In this document: positions 14,506-25,443 of the stretch, piece after piece
How positions within the stretch are numbered: the stretch's first letter is position 1
How the letters are laid out: every line of letters starts with the position of its first letter
From: Marchantia polymorpha subsp. ruderalis
Lineage: Eukaryota; Streptophyta; Marchantiopsida; Marchantiales; Marchantiaceae
Length of the DNA stretch: 64,000 nucleotides
Reading direction: 5' to 3'
NCBI GenBank assembly: GCA_037833965.1
Contig: AP031358.1
Span: 16,934,001 to 16,998,000, forward strand
Notes under the pieces: generated by a model
Database searches by the model: none
What the model was told of the DNA's origin: nothing
Seen by the model: only the letters and a program-made list of their open reading frames with translations
Position numbers and translations under genes: made by a program

Positions 14506-15092
14506 TCGGGCAGGGGCACGGGCACGGGCAAGGGCAGGCCGACGAGGTTGGTTGTTCGTTGGTGGTCGCGAGGCCGGGGGCTGACGTGGCTGGGAGACGG
14601 AAGACGGGAATTTGAGGCGACCGGCCGGAAGTTCCGCCCGCCGCAAATGCGGGTACATCTGCCACTGTCCCGGGCGGGGGCCGATGGAGGGACGGTGCTT
14701 AATGGGAACCGGAGTTGGGGGCGGGGGTGTGTTCCCTCATCGAAGGGTAGGACCGATTCCTTGTGGAGGCTCCGCTGGCATCCGCTGCACGTTCCTAAGC
14801 GAATGCACGGCGAGGCGAGGCGAGGCGAGCCAAGGAGGGGGGACGAGGCCTGGGGCATGGGTCCTGGGGCCTGGGGCCTGGGGCTGACGAAGGAGGAGTT
14901 GGAGTGGGGAGTGTATATTTCCCCCATGCTGTCCTTGTGAATATTCTGTGTATTTTTTATGCCCGCTTGCATCGACGAGGGGCCCAGCTCCCGGTTTTGC
15001 TGTTCAGTCGTAGCTTGATGGGCCCGAATGGTGGGGGACGGATGGGATGGGTAGGGGGGAGGGGAGGGGGACCGGAGGGCGAGAGGTAGAAG
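14506..15092 (+). repeat. Cluster of G-run arrays upstream of NSP2
   Basis: Three G-rich arrays: about 14506-14542 (GGGCACGGGCACGGGCAAGG), about 14846-14885 (repeats of CCTGGGG) and about 15028-15080 (runs of up to six G). Each could form a G-quadruplex on the plus strand. They lie 1.3-1.9 kb before the NSP2 start codon, near the likely transcription start. Confidence 0.55.
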
Positions 15093-16258
15093 AGAAGGGC
15101 GAGCGAGGAGCAGCAGTAGAAGAACGAGAAGAGAGCAGCGAGAGCTGAAGCTATACTACTGAACTGAAGCTAGGCCTCGGCAATTGTTGGTCTCGGGAAT
15201 CGAGCTGAAACAATTCTGTGCGAGCGAGCCTGTGACCAGTGATCTGAGCCCTTCATTGAGCCAAGTTTTCCTCTCCCCCCGTCTCACTTTACACTCCTCC
15301 TCCGCCCTTTCTGTCGTCGTCGTGTGGTTCTTACCACCATTTCGGTGAAGGTCAGGTTCTGGACTCTCTCGTGCTCAGCAAGCTACGGTTCCTGGAGTTC
15401 TCCTACGCTTGTTGGGGAAGATCCCGTTGTGGCGTGTGCTGTGTCTGAGGTGCTGGGAATTTAGGGAGTAAGAGTAGAAATTAGGGATAGTAGAAATCTG
15501 AGCAAGCGGTTTAATGATCTCGGCCAGCAGCTAGCTACTATCTGTTGTACGCTGTGAGCACCTCACCTCGCTCTCTTTGTTTTGGCTCGAGTTGTCGGAT
15601 CATCGGACCTCATCGGCACTCATTTTTCTTCATGCCTGATGCAGCAGCACACCGCAGCTGCATCAGAAGGCAAGGAAGACCAGCGCCGTCCTCAGTAGCT
15701 CCACAAATCTTTGGATACTAAGGCAGCTTCAGCAGAAAATTTGATCCATTTTGGTGGACCTAAGGGACGAGCGAACCTCCTTAATCAGGACACTCACTGG
15801 ACCACTCTCTTATTCACTCCCTCGCTAACCCCCACAATCTAGGTGCCAGACGAAGAATTTTGTCTGAGGCTCAGTCAGCTGGAGTTTGCGATTGGTTCCC
15901 AGGTGGTCGCTTGCTTGCTTGCTGGCAGGCTGGGTTTCTGGGTTTCTGGCAAGCGGGAAGAAATCCCCGGCTTTCCAACAGTGGGAGCGGCTTTGGAGAT
16001 CATGATGGATTTGACCATCGTCTGTTCATGCCCAGCCGGAGGTTCCAGGCAAGTGTGAACTATGATCAGGAGGAGCCTGCTTGAAGTCCAACTCACTGGA
16101 TGATCGTTGGCCACGAACAGGTTCGAAGGATTTGGCCAATTCAGTTCTCAATGCACAGAGGCGGGTTTGCAGCTGGAGCATCTCAGCAGCAGCTTCTGAA
16201 TCAGACGCATGTTCTCAGGTCTGCGTATACTCGATAAATATCGTTATCGGTTTATCTT

Positions 16259-16324
16259 ATGAGTGTCGACGTCACTCAAACCTTCGCCTGCTTCAACCGG
16301 GGACTGTTGGCACAGAGATACTGA
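16259..16324 (+). other. Short upstream ORF before NSP2
   Basis: ATG at 16259 opens a 21-codon frame ending in TGA at 16324, 47 nt before the NSP2 start codon and in another frame. If the mature leader includes it, it could lower translation of NSP2. Whether it is in the transcript is not known, because 5' UTR introns cannot be excluded. Confidence 0.35.
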
Positions 16325-16371
16325 AGCTCATCGGCGCAGTAGGAGTGAGAGTCCAATTGAATTGCAGTGCA

Positions 16372-18528
16372 ATGGAAGTGGACATGCGCATGTTCGAGTC
16401 AGCGATGTTGCTGGATCAGCAAATTCAGCTCGAAGATTACATGTTCAACGAGCCGCCTGCGAATGTTGTGTACTACGGCGGCCAGCAGGCGGGCGGCGGA
16501 GGATCGTGGGAAATTAAAGATGCCAGGGCTTTGCAGGGACAGGTCTCAGTGTTCGCGATTTGCTCGCCGAGTCTCAGCCGATCGAGCTCGCAGGTGAGCA
16601 CGGGCAGCGATTCGTCGCTGTCCTACGACAACTGCAACCCGCCGCATCGCGGTGGGGTTTACAGCGACCAGTTCAAGGCCGCCAGCGCCAGCGCCAGCCT
16701 TTGCTCCCCTCTCTCCGAACTGCAGCGAGCCCGAAGCTGCACTTCATCTTTGCAAAGTTTCGAATCCGAGGACCTGGACGATCCTCGAGCAGGTGGTGCC
16801 TTCTCGCCGACCGACATGGTCGTGGGCAGCGACACCACCTCCGTCACCAGTCAGGAACATTTCGTCCTGCACCACGACCTGAGCTCGTTCATGGAGTCCG
16901 TGCTCCTTCATGGCTCCGACGTCGGCCTGTCCGTGGACCCCGAGTACGCATGGAGCCCCTCGTCCCGCCAGTGCCTCTCGTCGCATCGTGATGCCTACTC
17001 CAGCCCCATCAACGTCCTGGATTTCCCAGATTCCACCGCCGGCGCCAGCCCTCCCCGTGCAGACATTTCGTCGGGCCATTTCGTCGATTCCCCTCCCCCA
17101 CTCGCCCAGCAGCAGCAGCAGCAGCAGCAAGAGGAAACGCTGGCCGAGGGGCCGAGGCCATCGAGCGTGGGCTTCGAGGTCGGGGTCGGGAAGCTGGGAG
17201 GGCAAGCGCAAGGGCAGTGGATGAGAGCAGGAGAGGCAGCGGGGAGCAGCAACGATTTCTTCTACCAGCATTTGTCGTCGGAAATCTCGTTCCAGAATTG
17301 CCACACGGCGCACGCGAGCGGATTCCAGCCGCGCGTGGTGCCGCAGCTGGGCATCCGATCGGAGGAGGACTTGAACGGGATACGCCTGGTGCATCTGCTG
17401 CTGGCCGGGGCCGAGGCGGTGGCGAGCACGAACATCGATCTGGCCACGGTGATATTGGTTCGGCTCAAGGACCTGGTGTCGCGCAGTGGCAGCACCATGC
17501 AGCGAGTGGCGGCCTATTTCTGCGAGGGCCTCCAGTTCCGCATCGAGGGCGTGCGCGGGCCCGACCGCGTGGCCGAGTCGCAGAACGACTCGCTCAGTGC
17601 GTTCCAGGTGCTGCACGAGGTGTCGCCCTACATCAAATTCGGCCACTTCACCGCGAACCAGGCCATTCTCGAGGCCTTCGAGGGCGAGCGCCGCGTGCAC
17701 ATCATCGACTACGACATTCTCGAAGGCATTCAATGGCCGTCGCTGATGCAAGCCCTCGCGTGCCGCACGGGCGGGCCTCCGCACCTGCGCGTCACGGCTC
17801 TGTGTCGCCCGCACGTCAAGCGCGCTCTGGCCGTGACGCAGGAGACGGGCAAGCGCCTCACCGAGTTCGCAGCCACATTCAATATTCCCTTCTCGTTCCA
17901 TCAAGTGCGAATCGACAACGAGGATGAGCTGCGCCCCACGCTTCTGAAGCAGGTCAAGGGCGAATGCCTGGCCGTGAACTGCATGGTGCACCTCCCTCAC
18001 ATGCCGCACCGATCCAAAAAGGCCGTCACCTCGTTCCTCCGGGCCGTGCACCGCCTGTCGCCCAAGGTGCTCACGCTCGTGGAGGAGGAGCTCAGCTGCA
18101 GCTCCTCGACCTTCGTCAGTCACTTCTTCGAGGCCCTGCACCACTACTCGGCCATCTTCGACTCGCTCGAGGCCAGCCTGTCGTCTGAGAGCAAAGGCCG
18201 CCAGCTCGTGGAGCGCATCTTCCTCGCTCCGCGCATCACCGGCCTCATGACGTCCAGCAACACAGACAGCAATCCTGCGGGCGCCTCGAGCAGCTCCGGC
18301 GGCCTGTGTGAGGGCGATGGCGGCGTGCACTGGCATTCTCTCGCCCAGACCGAGGGATTCCACCCCGTGCCCCTCAGTGTCTACAACCTGTGTCAAGCGA
18401 AGCTGCTGCTGGGCTTGTTCAGCGACGGCTACAAAGTGGAGGAGGAACAAAATCGCCTGCTGCTCGGCTGGCGGTCCAAAATCTTGTTGGGGGCTTCCAT
18501 CTGGCAATGTACGCGATACGAGAAGTGA
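16372..18528 (+). CDS. NSP2: GRAS-domain transcriptional regulator, NSP2/SCL26 type
   Basis: Nuclear GRAS protein of the NSP2 (nodulation signaling pathway 2, SCL26) group. Known members act with NSP1 to activate strigolactone-biosynthesis and symbiosis genes. The first ATG of the open frame is at 16372, giving 718 aa in one exon; the frame is open upstream to about 16081 but without an ATG. The N-terminal third is low-complexity and Ser-rich, with eight Gln (residues 246-253). The GRAS domain runs from about 336 to 716: LRI begins GIRLVHLLLAGAEAV, the VHIID core is at 442-446 inside the NSP2-type block RRVHIIDYDILEGIQW, followed by LVERIFLAPRI (612 on, PFYRE region) and a SAW end with W700 and GASIWQC. 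The block SPYIKFGHFTANQAILEAF is typical of NSP2 rather than other GRAS clades. The coding region is GC-rich. A short upstream ORF (16259-16324) and a miR171-class site (17447-17467) suggest post-transcriptional control. Assignment to GRAS is certain and to NSP2 very likely. Confidence 0.93.
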   Translation: MEVDMRMFESAMLLDQQIQLEDYMFNEPPANVVYYGGQQAGGGGSWEIKDARALQGQVSVFAICSPSLSRSSSQVSTGSDSSLSYDNCNPPHRGGVYSDQFKAASASASLCSPLSELQRARSCTSSLQSFESEDLDDPRAGGAFSPTDMVVGSDTTSVTSQEHFVLHHDLSSFMESVLLHGSDVGLSVDPEYAWSPSSRQCLSSHRDAYSSPINVLDFPDSTAGASPPRADISSGHFVDSPPPLAQQQQQQQQEETLAEGPRPSSVGFEVGVGKLGGQAQGQWMRAGEAAGSSNDFFYQHLSSEISFQNCHTAHASGFQPRVVPQLGIRSEEDLNGIRLVHLLLAGAEAVASTNIDLATVILVRLKDLVSRSGSTMQRVAAYFCEGLQFRIEGVRGPDRVAESQNDSLSAFQVLHEVSPYIKFGHFTANQAILEAFEGERRVHIIDYDILEGIQWPSLMQALACRTGGPPHLRVTALCRPHVKRALAVTQETGKRLTEFAATFNIPFSFHQVRIDNEDELRPTLLKQVKGECLAVNCMVHLPHMPHRSKKAVTSFLRAVHRLSPKVLTLVEEELSCSSSTFVSHFFEALHHYSAIFDSLEASLSSESKGRQLVERIFLAPRITGLMTSSNTDSNPAGASSSSGGLCEGDGGVHWHSLAQTEGFHPVPLSVYNLCQAKLLLGLFSDGYKVEEEQNRLLLGWRSKILLGASIWQCTRYEK
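17447..17467 (+). promoter_or_regulatory. Predicted miR171-class (miR171h-like) target site in NSP2
   Basis: The segment contains GTGATATTGGTTCGGCTC (17449-17466). It encodes the end of LATVILVRLK at the start of the GRAS domain. Against the legume miR171h guide as I remember it, only the two terminal positions mismatch and two positions are G:U. Against canonical miR171 there are four mismatches. miR171h is known to cleave NSP2 in legumes. The guide was recalled rather than looked up, so the pairing needs checking. Confidence 0.6.
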
Positions 18529-18770
18529 AAGTTACTATTAAGCTATAAACCTATTCGAGTGGTACATCGATATACTTTTGCTTATACAACTGTCCATATC
18601 CATTCTAGTCAGCAGCTCCGGCTAGCCACCAGCAGCAGCAAGATTTCTGGAACCTGCAAGATCATCTCGATTCGTGCTTGTAAACTAGACAACAGTGTTG
18701 TACAGGTCAATGTAGTCAGCTTTAGAAACTGATTTGTATCGTGTAATATAGCATGTGATGAAGGTGGGGA

Positions 18771-18776
18771 AATAAA
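18771..18776 (+). terminator. AATAAA polyadenylation signal for NSP2
   Basis: AATAAA lies about 240 nt downstream of the NSP2 stop codon, in a plausible 3' UTR with no other signal closer. This is sequence evidence only. Confidence 0.45.
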
Positions 18777-19113
18777 ATGGTCGTAAGTTGCATTTGAATC
18801 TCGCAAACCTGGCTAGCGAAGTGTGCACAGCGTTTGAATTTTCCCGGGGTACGCCCGATGCTAAATTTCTGAATGTGGTGATCATTGTAACGACTGGTTT
18901 CTTTGGCAGTCGATCGATCGATCGATCATTTTTATTGTCCAGATCTCACCTACTGCGCGTTTTTCGTTTCCTCGTGTTTATTTCCTTTCTGTGGTGTGGG
19001 TCGCTGAGAGATCCTCGATCCGGTTCATCCCAAGGGACATACTACTCTTCGGCTCTAGAAGAGCAGTATCAGAATTCTCCTTGCCGTCAGCTTTTGCGTG
19101 ATGAGTATTTACA

Positions 19114-19174
19114 GATGAGGATCCTAGTTTCTAGGACATGAGAGATGAGTGTCCTAGAAACTAGGATCCTCATC
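19114..19174. repeat. 25-bp perfect inverted repeat with 11-nt loop
   Basis: Arms 19114-19138 and 19150-19174 are exact reverse complements; the left arm begins GATGAGGATCCTAG. The hairpin lies about 590 nt downstream of the NSP2 stop codon and beyond its polyadenylation signal, followed by a short CT run. Confidence 0.95.
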
Positions 19175-20531
19175 TCTCTCTCTCTCAAATTGGCTTGTAA
19201 ATCACAATCTGCGAATGAGTAGTCTGGTGATGGTGACTGAGGTGTCGACCCGATCGATCTAAGTTGTGGTGATGGGAGCTAGTGTAGTCTACCATCCCGG
19301 GCCCAGAAGTAGTTTAGCCCTTGCACCGTCTCCTGTGGAACCTTCGAGTGTGCCTTGCGAATGTATTCTAGAAGGAACCCAGTTGCCACCGGAGCTCACA
19401 TCTTAGGAATCAGGATGTCATGATCACAAGCTAGGTTTTGGCGTAGAGGCGTCTTCGAGTGCTATGTCGGGAACCGCCAATCCTCAAGTCGACAACAATA
19501 GCTTATGATTACCCACTCAGATAAATCCAACCTCTGGTAGCTCTTCGTGTGAAGAATGATTGTCTTGTGTTTGATTATTGCATAAAAGGAGCTTACATTT
19601 CTATCAGGTCTAGACAGTGTCAGATGTCTGGATATGAGCTCGACAATCATTCTCTGAACTGAGGCGGTGTTCTTGAATGCCCTATATATAGTCTCGCATA
19701 ATTACTGTCCACGACGTCTGTGTGGCAGTCGCGAGTTTTACTGCTGTAATCTTTCTCGTCAGTGAAATTGATCTCGTACGCATCTGGAATCGGCAGCAAC
19801 TACTACATGTATATGGTAGCAGTATAGCACCCCAGCCCAGCGATGATCGATTCCTTCCTCGCACATCGGACTCTTCCTTTAATGCCTTTTATTTTGTTTT
19901 CTCTCTTTCGCCTATTGGATCTGAGAGCTGTAATTTGGAATCGTCAATCGCATGTACGCATGCTGGGGGTTGTAGTAGTGGTCTGACATGGCGGACATTA
20001 CATGGTCAGATGGAAAATCCGGTGGATCTAATCTCATGCCTCGATACCAAGTCAAAATTATTTCTGAGTCGTGTAGTGCAAGATTGCCGATGTCGCAATT
20101 GCGATCGAGCTCGAGCAGAATGCAATCACGCCATAACGCAGTCCTTGTTCGACCACAAAGACTTGGCTTTAATCTTGCAGAAGTCACGTGCCCGATGGAG
20201 AACGATAGAATCAGGAATCAGGATCGCGTTCCGAAGGAAGCCATATGCAGCCGCATGGCTTGAGGCACGAACCCAGGTCTGGGCTTCTTCCACCAAAGCC
20301 CAAAATTGGTCCTCTCCATCCAGCGGGCCACTGCCGATACCGATGCCAACACCTGCCACCTGCTGATGGACTGTGTTACAAGTGATGAAGAGCGTATGAA
20401 TCTATAGCGCATGATGCCTCTTCCAATTCCGCTCTCGTCTTAGCGCAATCAGCGTTTGGATTTTTTAACCCAAGCATCGGAGGCCACAGGGTTGGGGAGT
20501 AACTCCGGGGGTTTCGCCAATGCTTGGTTAC

Positions 20532-20550
20532 AGAGAGAGAGAGAGAGAGA
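20532..20550. repeat. (AG)n microsatellite
   Basis: Uninterrupted AG dinucleotides over about 19 nt. A (CAT)n run follows at 20657-20677. Confidence 0.9.
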
Positions 20551-21709
20551 TATTGGATTTGATACACATGATCGGCATGTAGGATCTAGCGCGGTCGGGT
20601 GAAAAGCCGACCTAATGGAAGTGGCAGCAAAGGGCTTGAAATCTTGCGTCACGTAACATCATCATCATCATCATCATAGAAACCGCAATCCTGACCTGAG
20701 AGGGCCTCGAAGGAGCCTTTGTTCCATTCCTGCGAAAGCGCGGCTTAAGGAGAGAGATATAAGATTCGAATGGTAACAGGAGCTCCGATCTGCAGTTGTC
20801 CTCGTCACAAATGGCCTGCCTACAATCGATCCAATTATTCTCTCCCGGGCCTGGTATTTCTTCTTCCTCCTCCTCCTCTTCCTCCTCCAGTTCGTCAATT
20901 TTCCAATTATTCCATTCTATTCACTTGTCTTCAAGTGGTCTATTTCCCACTTCTCGACAGACCAGCCCCGTTGCCACTTTGAGCATGTGCCATCGCCTCG
21001 CTACATCTCATACATGGCCGACGACCGACGACGATCATAATTTCTGCTGCTGTGGGAAGCTCAGCGTGATTTCCTGCCACTCTTTGCACTGTACTCAACC
21101 GGCTCAGAAGTCGACTGTACACGTCGTAAGATCGACAGCTCGTGCAGATCCACCCGGACCCTAAGTTCATTAGCTCGTTCTTGTTTGTTCTGGCAGAGCT
21201 TTGCGCAGATTCTGCGCTTGACGAGAAAGTCCCATGCGTGAGGGCCGAAAGGATGCCTGGCTCTGTATGATTGAGCTTCCGTATCATTCACAGAAATGTT
21301 GGAATTGCTGCATAATGCACAATGCAGTACAGCTGCTGCTGGTAAGTTTGTGATCTCAGTCCCGTACGCATCTTTCCACGACGAGAACGCTGGTATCTGG
21401 AGTCAATTCTCTAGCTCTGAGCTTGCTGGCTCTCCATCTGCATTTCTCTTCATCTTCGTCTTTATCTCGCTTCTCCGAGGTCAGGAATTCTTCCTGAAGA
21501 AGGTGATGCAATTCTAAGGGGGGAGAGCCATCTCCGACCTGGAATCGAGTGCTCTGACTATCTGTAAGGAAGTGTCATGTTGCAGCTAATTTATGCTCAA
21601 GAAGCGAGGTCTCGGCCATAAAAAGCCGCGATATCAATGATCAGCACGAGGACGACAAACGCTTGAGGGAATTCGAAAGGTTTAGCGAGCAAGCGACCGG
21701 TGAGCACGA

Positions 21710-21757
21710 GCGCGAGAGTTTTATTTTCACGACAAGGAGAAAATAAAACTCTCGCGC
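21710..21757. repeat. 19-bp perfect inverted repeat with 10-nt loop
   Basis: Arms 21710-21728 (GCGCGAGAGTTTTATTTTC) and 21739-21757 are exact reverse complements. It lies in unassigned intergenic DNA. Confidence 0.95.
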
Positions 21758-22051
21758 AGAATGTTCCTCGTTTTCAGGACATTAGAATTTCCACGTCTGG
21801 CCAAGCAACAAGACAAGGGCTTCTCTTTCGACCTCGCTCGCTGATCACATTCGAGAACAGGTGAGGCCAAGATCTACCAGAAGAGGTTCTGAGAATGCAG
21901 GCCATGGATGCAAGCAAACCCACGAAACAACGAAAAGCTGCTGTGGCGTGATCACTGAACGCAACGCAAAGAAGGACGCTTGACGATTTCTATCGAGCAA
22001 CGACGATCGGCCATGAAGATGTGAACGGACACGAAATCTTCTTCTTTCCTA

Positions 22052-22079
22052 CTGTAGCGAACAGAATTGTTCGCTACAG
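22052..22079. repeat. 12-bp perfect inverted repeat with 4-nt loop
   Basis: CTGTAGCGAACA (22052-22063) pairs exactly with 22068-22079 around the loop GAAT. It lies 340 nt from the 21710 hairpin. Confidence 0.9.
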
Positions 22080-25000
22080 AAGGTTGGTCCGAAGAGGAGA
22101 TGGCGGAGTTTCTTTCGGGCTCAAGCAGTGCGCTCAAGCTCACCCAGCCCCCGCTCCGACCTCGTCCTTTCATGTAAGCTAGCAGCCTGGACATCGTACC
22201 GAAGAGGAATGAGATTGAGAGTGACCGCATGTTCGGGAGGTGGATCCAACACCATCTAGCCCTGGAATTATTTTTTCAAGGTAAGATCCTGATTTCTAAG
22301 CTTATATGACTAGAATGCCTCCAATTTCTAACCAGGAGCTTATAAGGCCAACTCAGATCGAGTAAAGAAAAGCGCGATGAGAACGGCCGGGCTCAGATAG
22401 AGTTGGTAGATGGGATTGGCTCGTCATGGCAATCTCGAGCTCTTTGACTACATCTGGTGCTTCAAGGGTACTCCAGGTTGCAAGGCTTGTCAAATGTACA
22501 GATTTCAGTGAGCAACTACTGCAAGGACGAGCACGTGCTGAAACTATAGATGTTTAGGCACTTCGACCAACTTCGACCACTCATGGTTTCCTTTATTAAC
22601 AATCTAGCGGAAGCTCGGAGCAATGACCAATGTCAAGTGCGTCGGAAGTATGAAGGGACTGCCCTGATATTACAGTTCTGCGCAGAGCCAGATGATTGCA
22701 AATGAGGTCCTGTTTTCACAGCATACTTCACCTGTGCAGAAGAACAATGGGTTCCAACACGAGCTGGTTGAAAACATTTCTAGATGCACATTTTCTTCCA
22801 TTCTATTGCTCTTGGAAGTAGCCCATACCTGAAGATTAGGGTTGATTAAGAGAGCTGGACATGATTGATGCAATCATCATGCGATGGAAATCCTCGAAAA
22901 TGAGGGTCTTCTTACAGGTAGTCTGATATACGGGCGATGGTTCTGTACTATACGTATACTGAGACCTTCCAGCTGGCTACGAGGGTCAAGACCGCAATAA
23001 AGAAGCTTGCGAGAGTGTGAGCCACTGCACTGGCAGTGGATAAATATCATGAGATCGTACTTGATCTGCTGCTATTTCAGCTTTCTGTCATCGATCTTTA
23101 TGTACGGTTCTTGCGGTACTCTCTGGTGATTATCAACTGAACGAGGCGCATGCAGAGCCTTTTATGATTCTGTCTAGGCCTGGAAATCTTGGCTAGAACA
23201 TAATCATGTGACAGAAATAATACCACTGTGAACTGATGAACAAATGAAGAACCTCGAACCTCGTAAAACGTTACTCGTACTTGTGCATCAAATCAGGAAA
23301 GTGTGTATTCATTCACCAGCAGTTGCTTGAACCACCTCCATATGCGAATGTGTGCATGTACTTACTAAGAAATCGCTGGAGCCTGAAATCCTGCTGCCCG
23401 TGAGTGCTCTGAGGCTCTCTTGTGTGAGACCTGATCCCGTGCGTACAGAACAGCTCCACGCTGTAATCTAAAATGCTGAATCTCTGATGTCCAAACAGAG
23501 TCCAAACCACTGTCTAGTAAAAACAACAGCTGAGAACGCGTCCACTGGTTCAAATTCTTCTCCAGAATTTCCTACTGATCCATGCGGCGAGGAGTTGAGC
23601 CCAATCTGTCCCCTGTCAAAATTGGTGACTTTCATCACTTGTCCGAGACATACATTTCGAAACCGAAGAGAGCCGTCACCATTGATGTGGACTGCATATG
23701 CATGGGACCTGATACATGTGCAGTCTGCTGTCCATACAGCAACAGAGCGATTATTAAGGTTGTACACATTCATACGATCTCCTTCATGAACGACTGCTGT
23801 ATATATTCAGAATCTACGGCAGCCCTCGATAATTATTTATGGAAGAAAATCTCAACGATCAAACGTCGTCGTTGGAGATGTAAGGAACTGTTGGATTGTC
23901 CTAAGAGCTGAAGAACGGAGATGTGGACGTGGCATTGGGAATCAAACAGCATACCTTGTTAAAATAATATGTTGTCACGTGCCCTCGGACAATCCATGTC
24001 GCAGAATACGAGCAAGCCAGGAATGACAAGGTCTTGTGCTCTGTGGTAATGCTTGGATGGACAGGATTGTTGCACCAGGAATGAGGAAGAGGTAATCCGG
24101 GGGATAGCTGGTGATGATTCCAGGAATTTGAAGGTCAGCAGTAGCGACTGTTGCAATATCAGCCGTAGATGGACAAAAAGAAATGGTCTTAGGTGATTGC
24201 TCCAATTTAAAAAAAAAAAGATTGCTTACAAAATGCACTGCTCACTGTTGGACACCCTCTTCCTCATGTAGAGGGCCCCTAAGTCATATCTTCGTCTTTG
24301 ATTTTTGATTTCGGCCACTTAGAGACCTTGTTCCCCCCTACTTACTGACTGGATGCTTGAACCCTGGCGCTGATGGAGTACGACTGAATTTTAGGGCTGG
24401 CCATAGAACAGGTAGAAAATTGCCTGCACTTCTAAAAATTCCGCCTGGATTTCGTATTTACCAAATGATTTCCGTATCATCTTCCGTATGGAAATATCAC
24501 TTCTGAGAGATCGAGTTCTCTGTATATTGATCATGAACCACCAGCTGAGAATATGAAATCGCTTCAGGTGGAATTATTCATCTGATCGCTAAATGCCTCT
24601 CTCTGATCCTGCAGACAGCAAGCTCAATTTGGTGGCAATTTGGGACAAAGAGATCTAGGAAGTTGTTGGATGCGAACTATACTGCATAGGTACTGTTCTT
24701 GTCAACATGACAACAAGCTGCTACCCAACCGCTGGAGCGTCAGCTGATGTCATTTCATGAATACATTCAAATCATATTGTCCTCTATGTCAAACAATGAA
24801 AACCACCACAACGTCCTCGGCTGAAGCTCGCAGTTACATATGCTGGTTCGGATGTTGGCTCTTTCCTGCAGAGATATTTCTTCAGCTAAATGCTTCAGCT
24901 CCCTCCACAAGAAGCACCAGGCGCCTGAACATGTGCCTTGTCCTTCATAAAACTATAAGACGAGTATTGCACTGAGAAAAACATAGCTTCAGGCCTCGAT

Positions 25001-25367
25001 TGAAAGTCGCCGACGTGCCCAGCGATCTAGAAAACTTATCGTTGCCAATTTACAATCCAATTTTGGTAAATTCTTCACATCTATGCTGAACACGTGAAGC
25101 CACATGACCCACTATGAACAGATGCTGAACTACGGCCTTCAATGCTTGCTTCAAATTCACAAGTGGGTACTTCGCTCAGCCTGGATTAAATGCAACTGTG
25201 GACATCTTCTGAGCCATTGGATCAACACCTTCTCTACATTTTCAACGATATTTGTCCCGAAATAATATTAAAACTCAAGGCCAGTTCCCTAGCCAATCAC
25301 ACGAGGGAGGTCCTCTCTTAGCATATAAATCTTTCCAATCGGGAATTCAGTTTACTCTAGGGAGTCC

Positions 25368-25443
25368 GCTCGGGAACTAAAATGCCACTGATTGCAGAAA
25401 TTAATATTAATTCCTGCAATCAGTGGCATTTTAGTTCCCGAGC
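25368..25443. repeat. 76-bp spacerless palindrome
   Basis: Two 38-nt arms (25368-25405 and 25406-25443) are reverse complements with one mismatch (25398 against 25413) and no spacer. The outer arm starts GCTCGGGAACTAAAATGCC and the centre is TTAATATTAA. No other copy is seen in the window. Confidence 0.95.

Larger units (their letters stand above)
13000..16371 (+). promoter_or_regulatory. NSP2 upstream region and probable 5' leader
   Basis: GC-rich, low-complexity DNA. A TATA-like TATATTT is at 14914-14920, followed by a purine-rich stretch (about 15060-15160) and a pyrimidine-rich tract ending in an acceptor-like CACAATCTAG (about 15832-15841). This suggests a long leader that may contain an intron. 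Short open frames on both strands are explained by base composition. The transcription start cannot be placed from sequence alone. Confidence 0.4.

Noticed and set aside
16081-16371. 97-codon extension of NSP2 upstream of the first ATG
   Set aside because: The frame is open but begins with a non-ATG codon and shows no conserved residues. The ATG at 16372 is the first usable start.
16744-18507. 587-codon open frame antisense to NSP2
   Set aside because: It arises from the GC-biased third positions of NSP2. It has no domain signatures, while the plus strand has a full GRAS domain.
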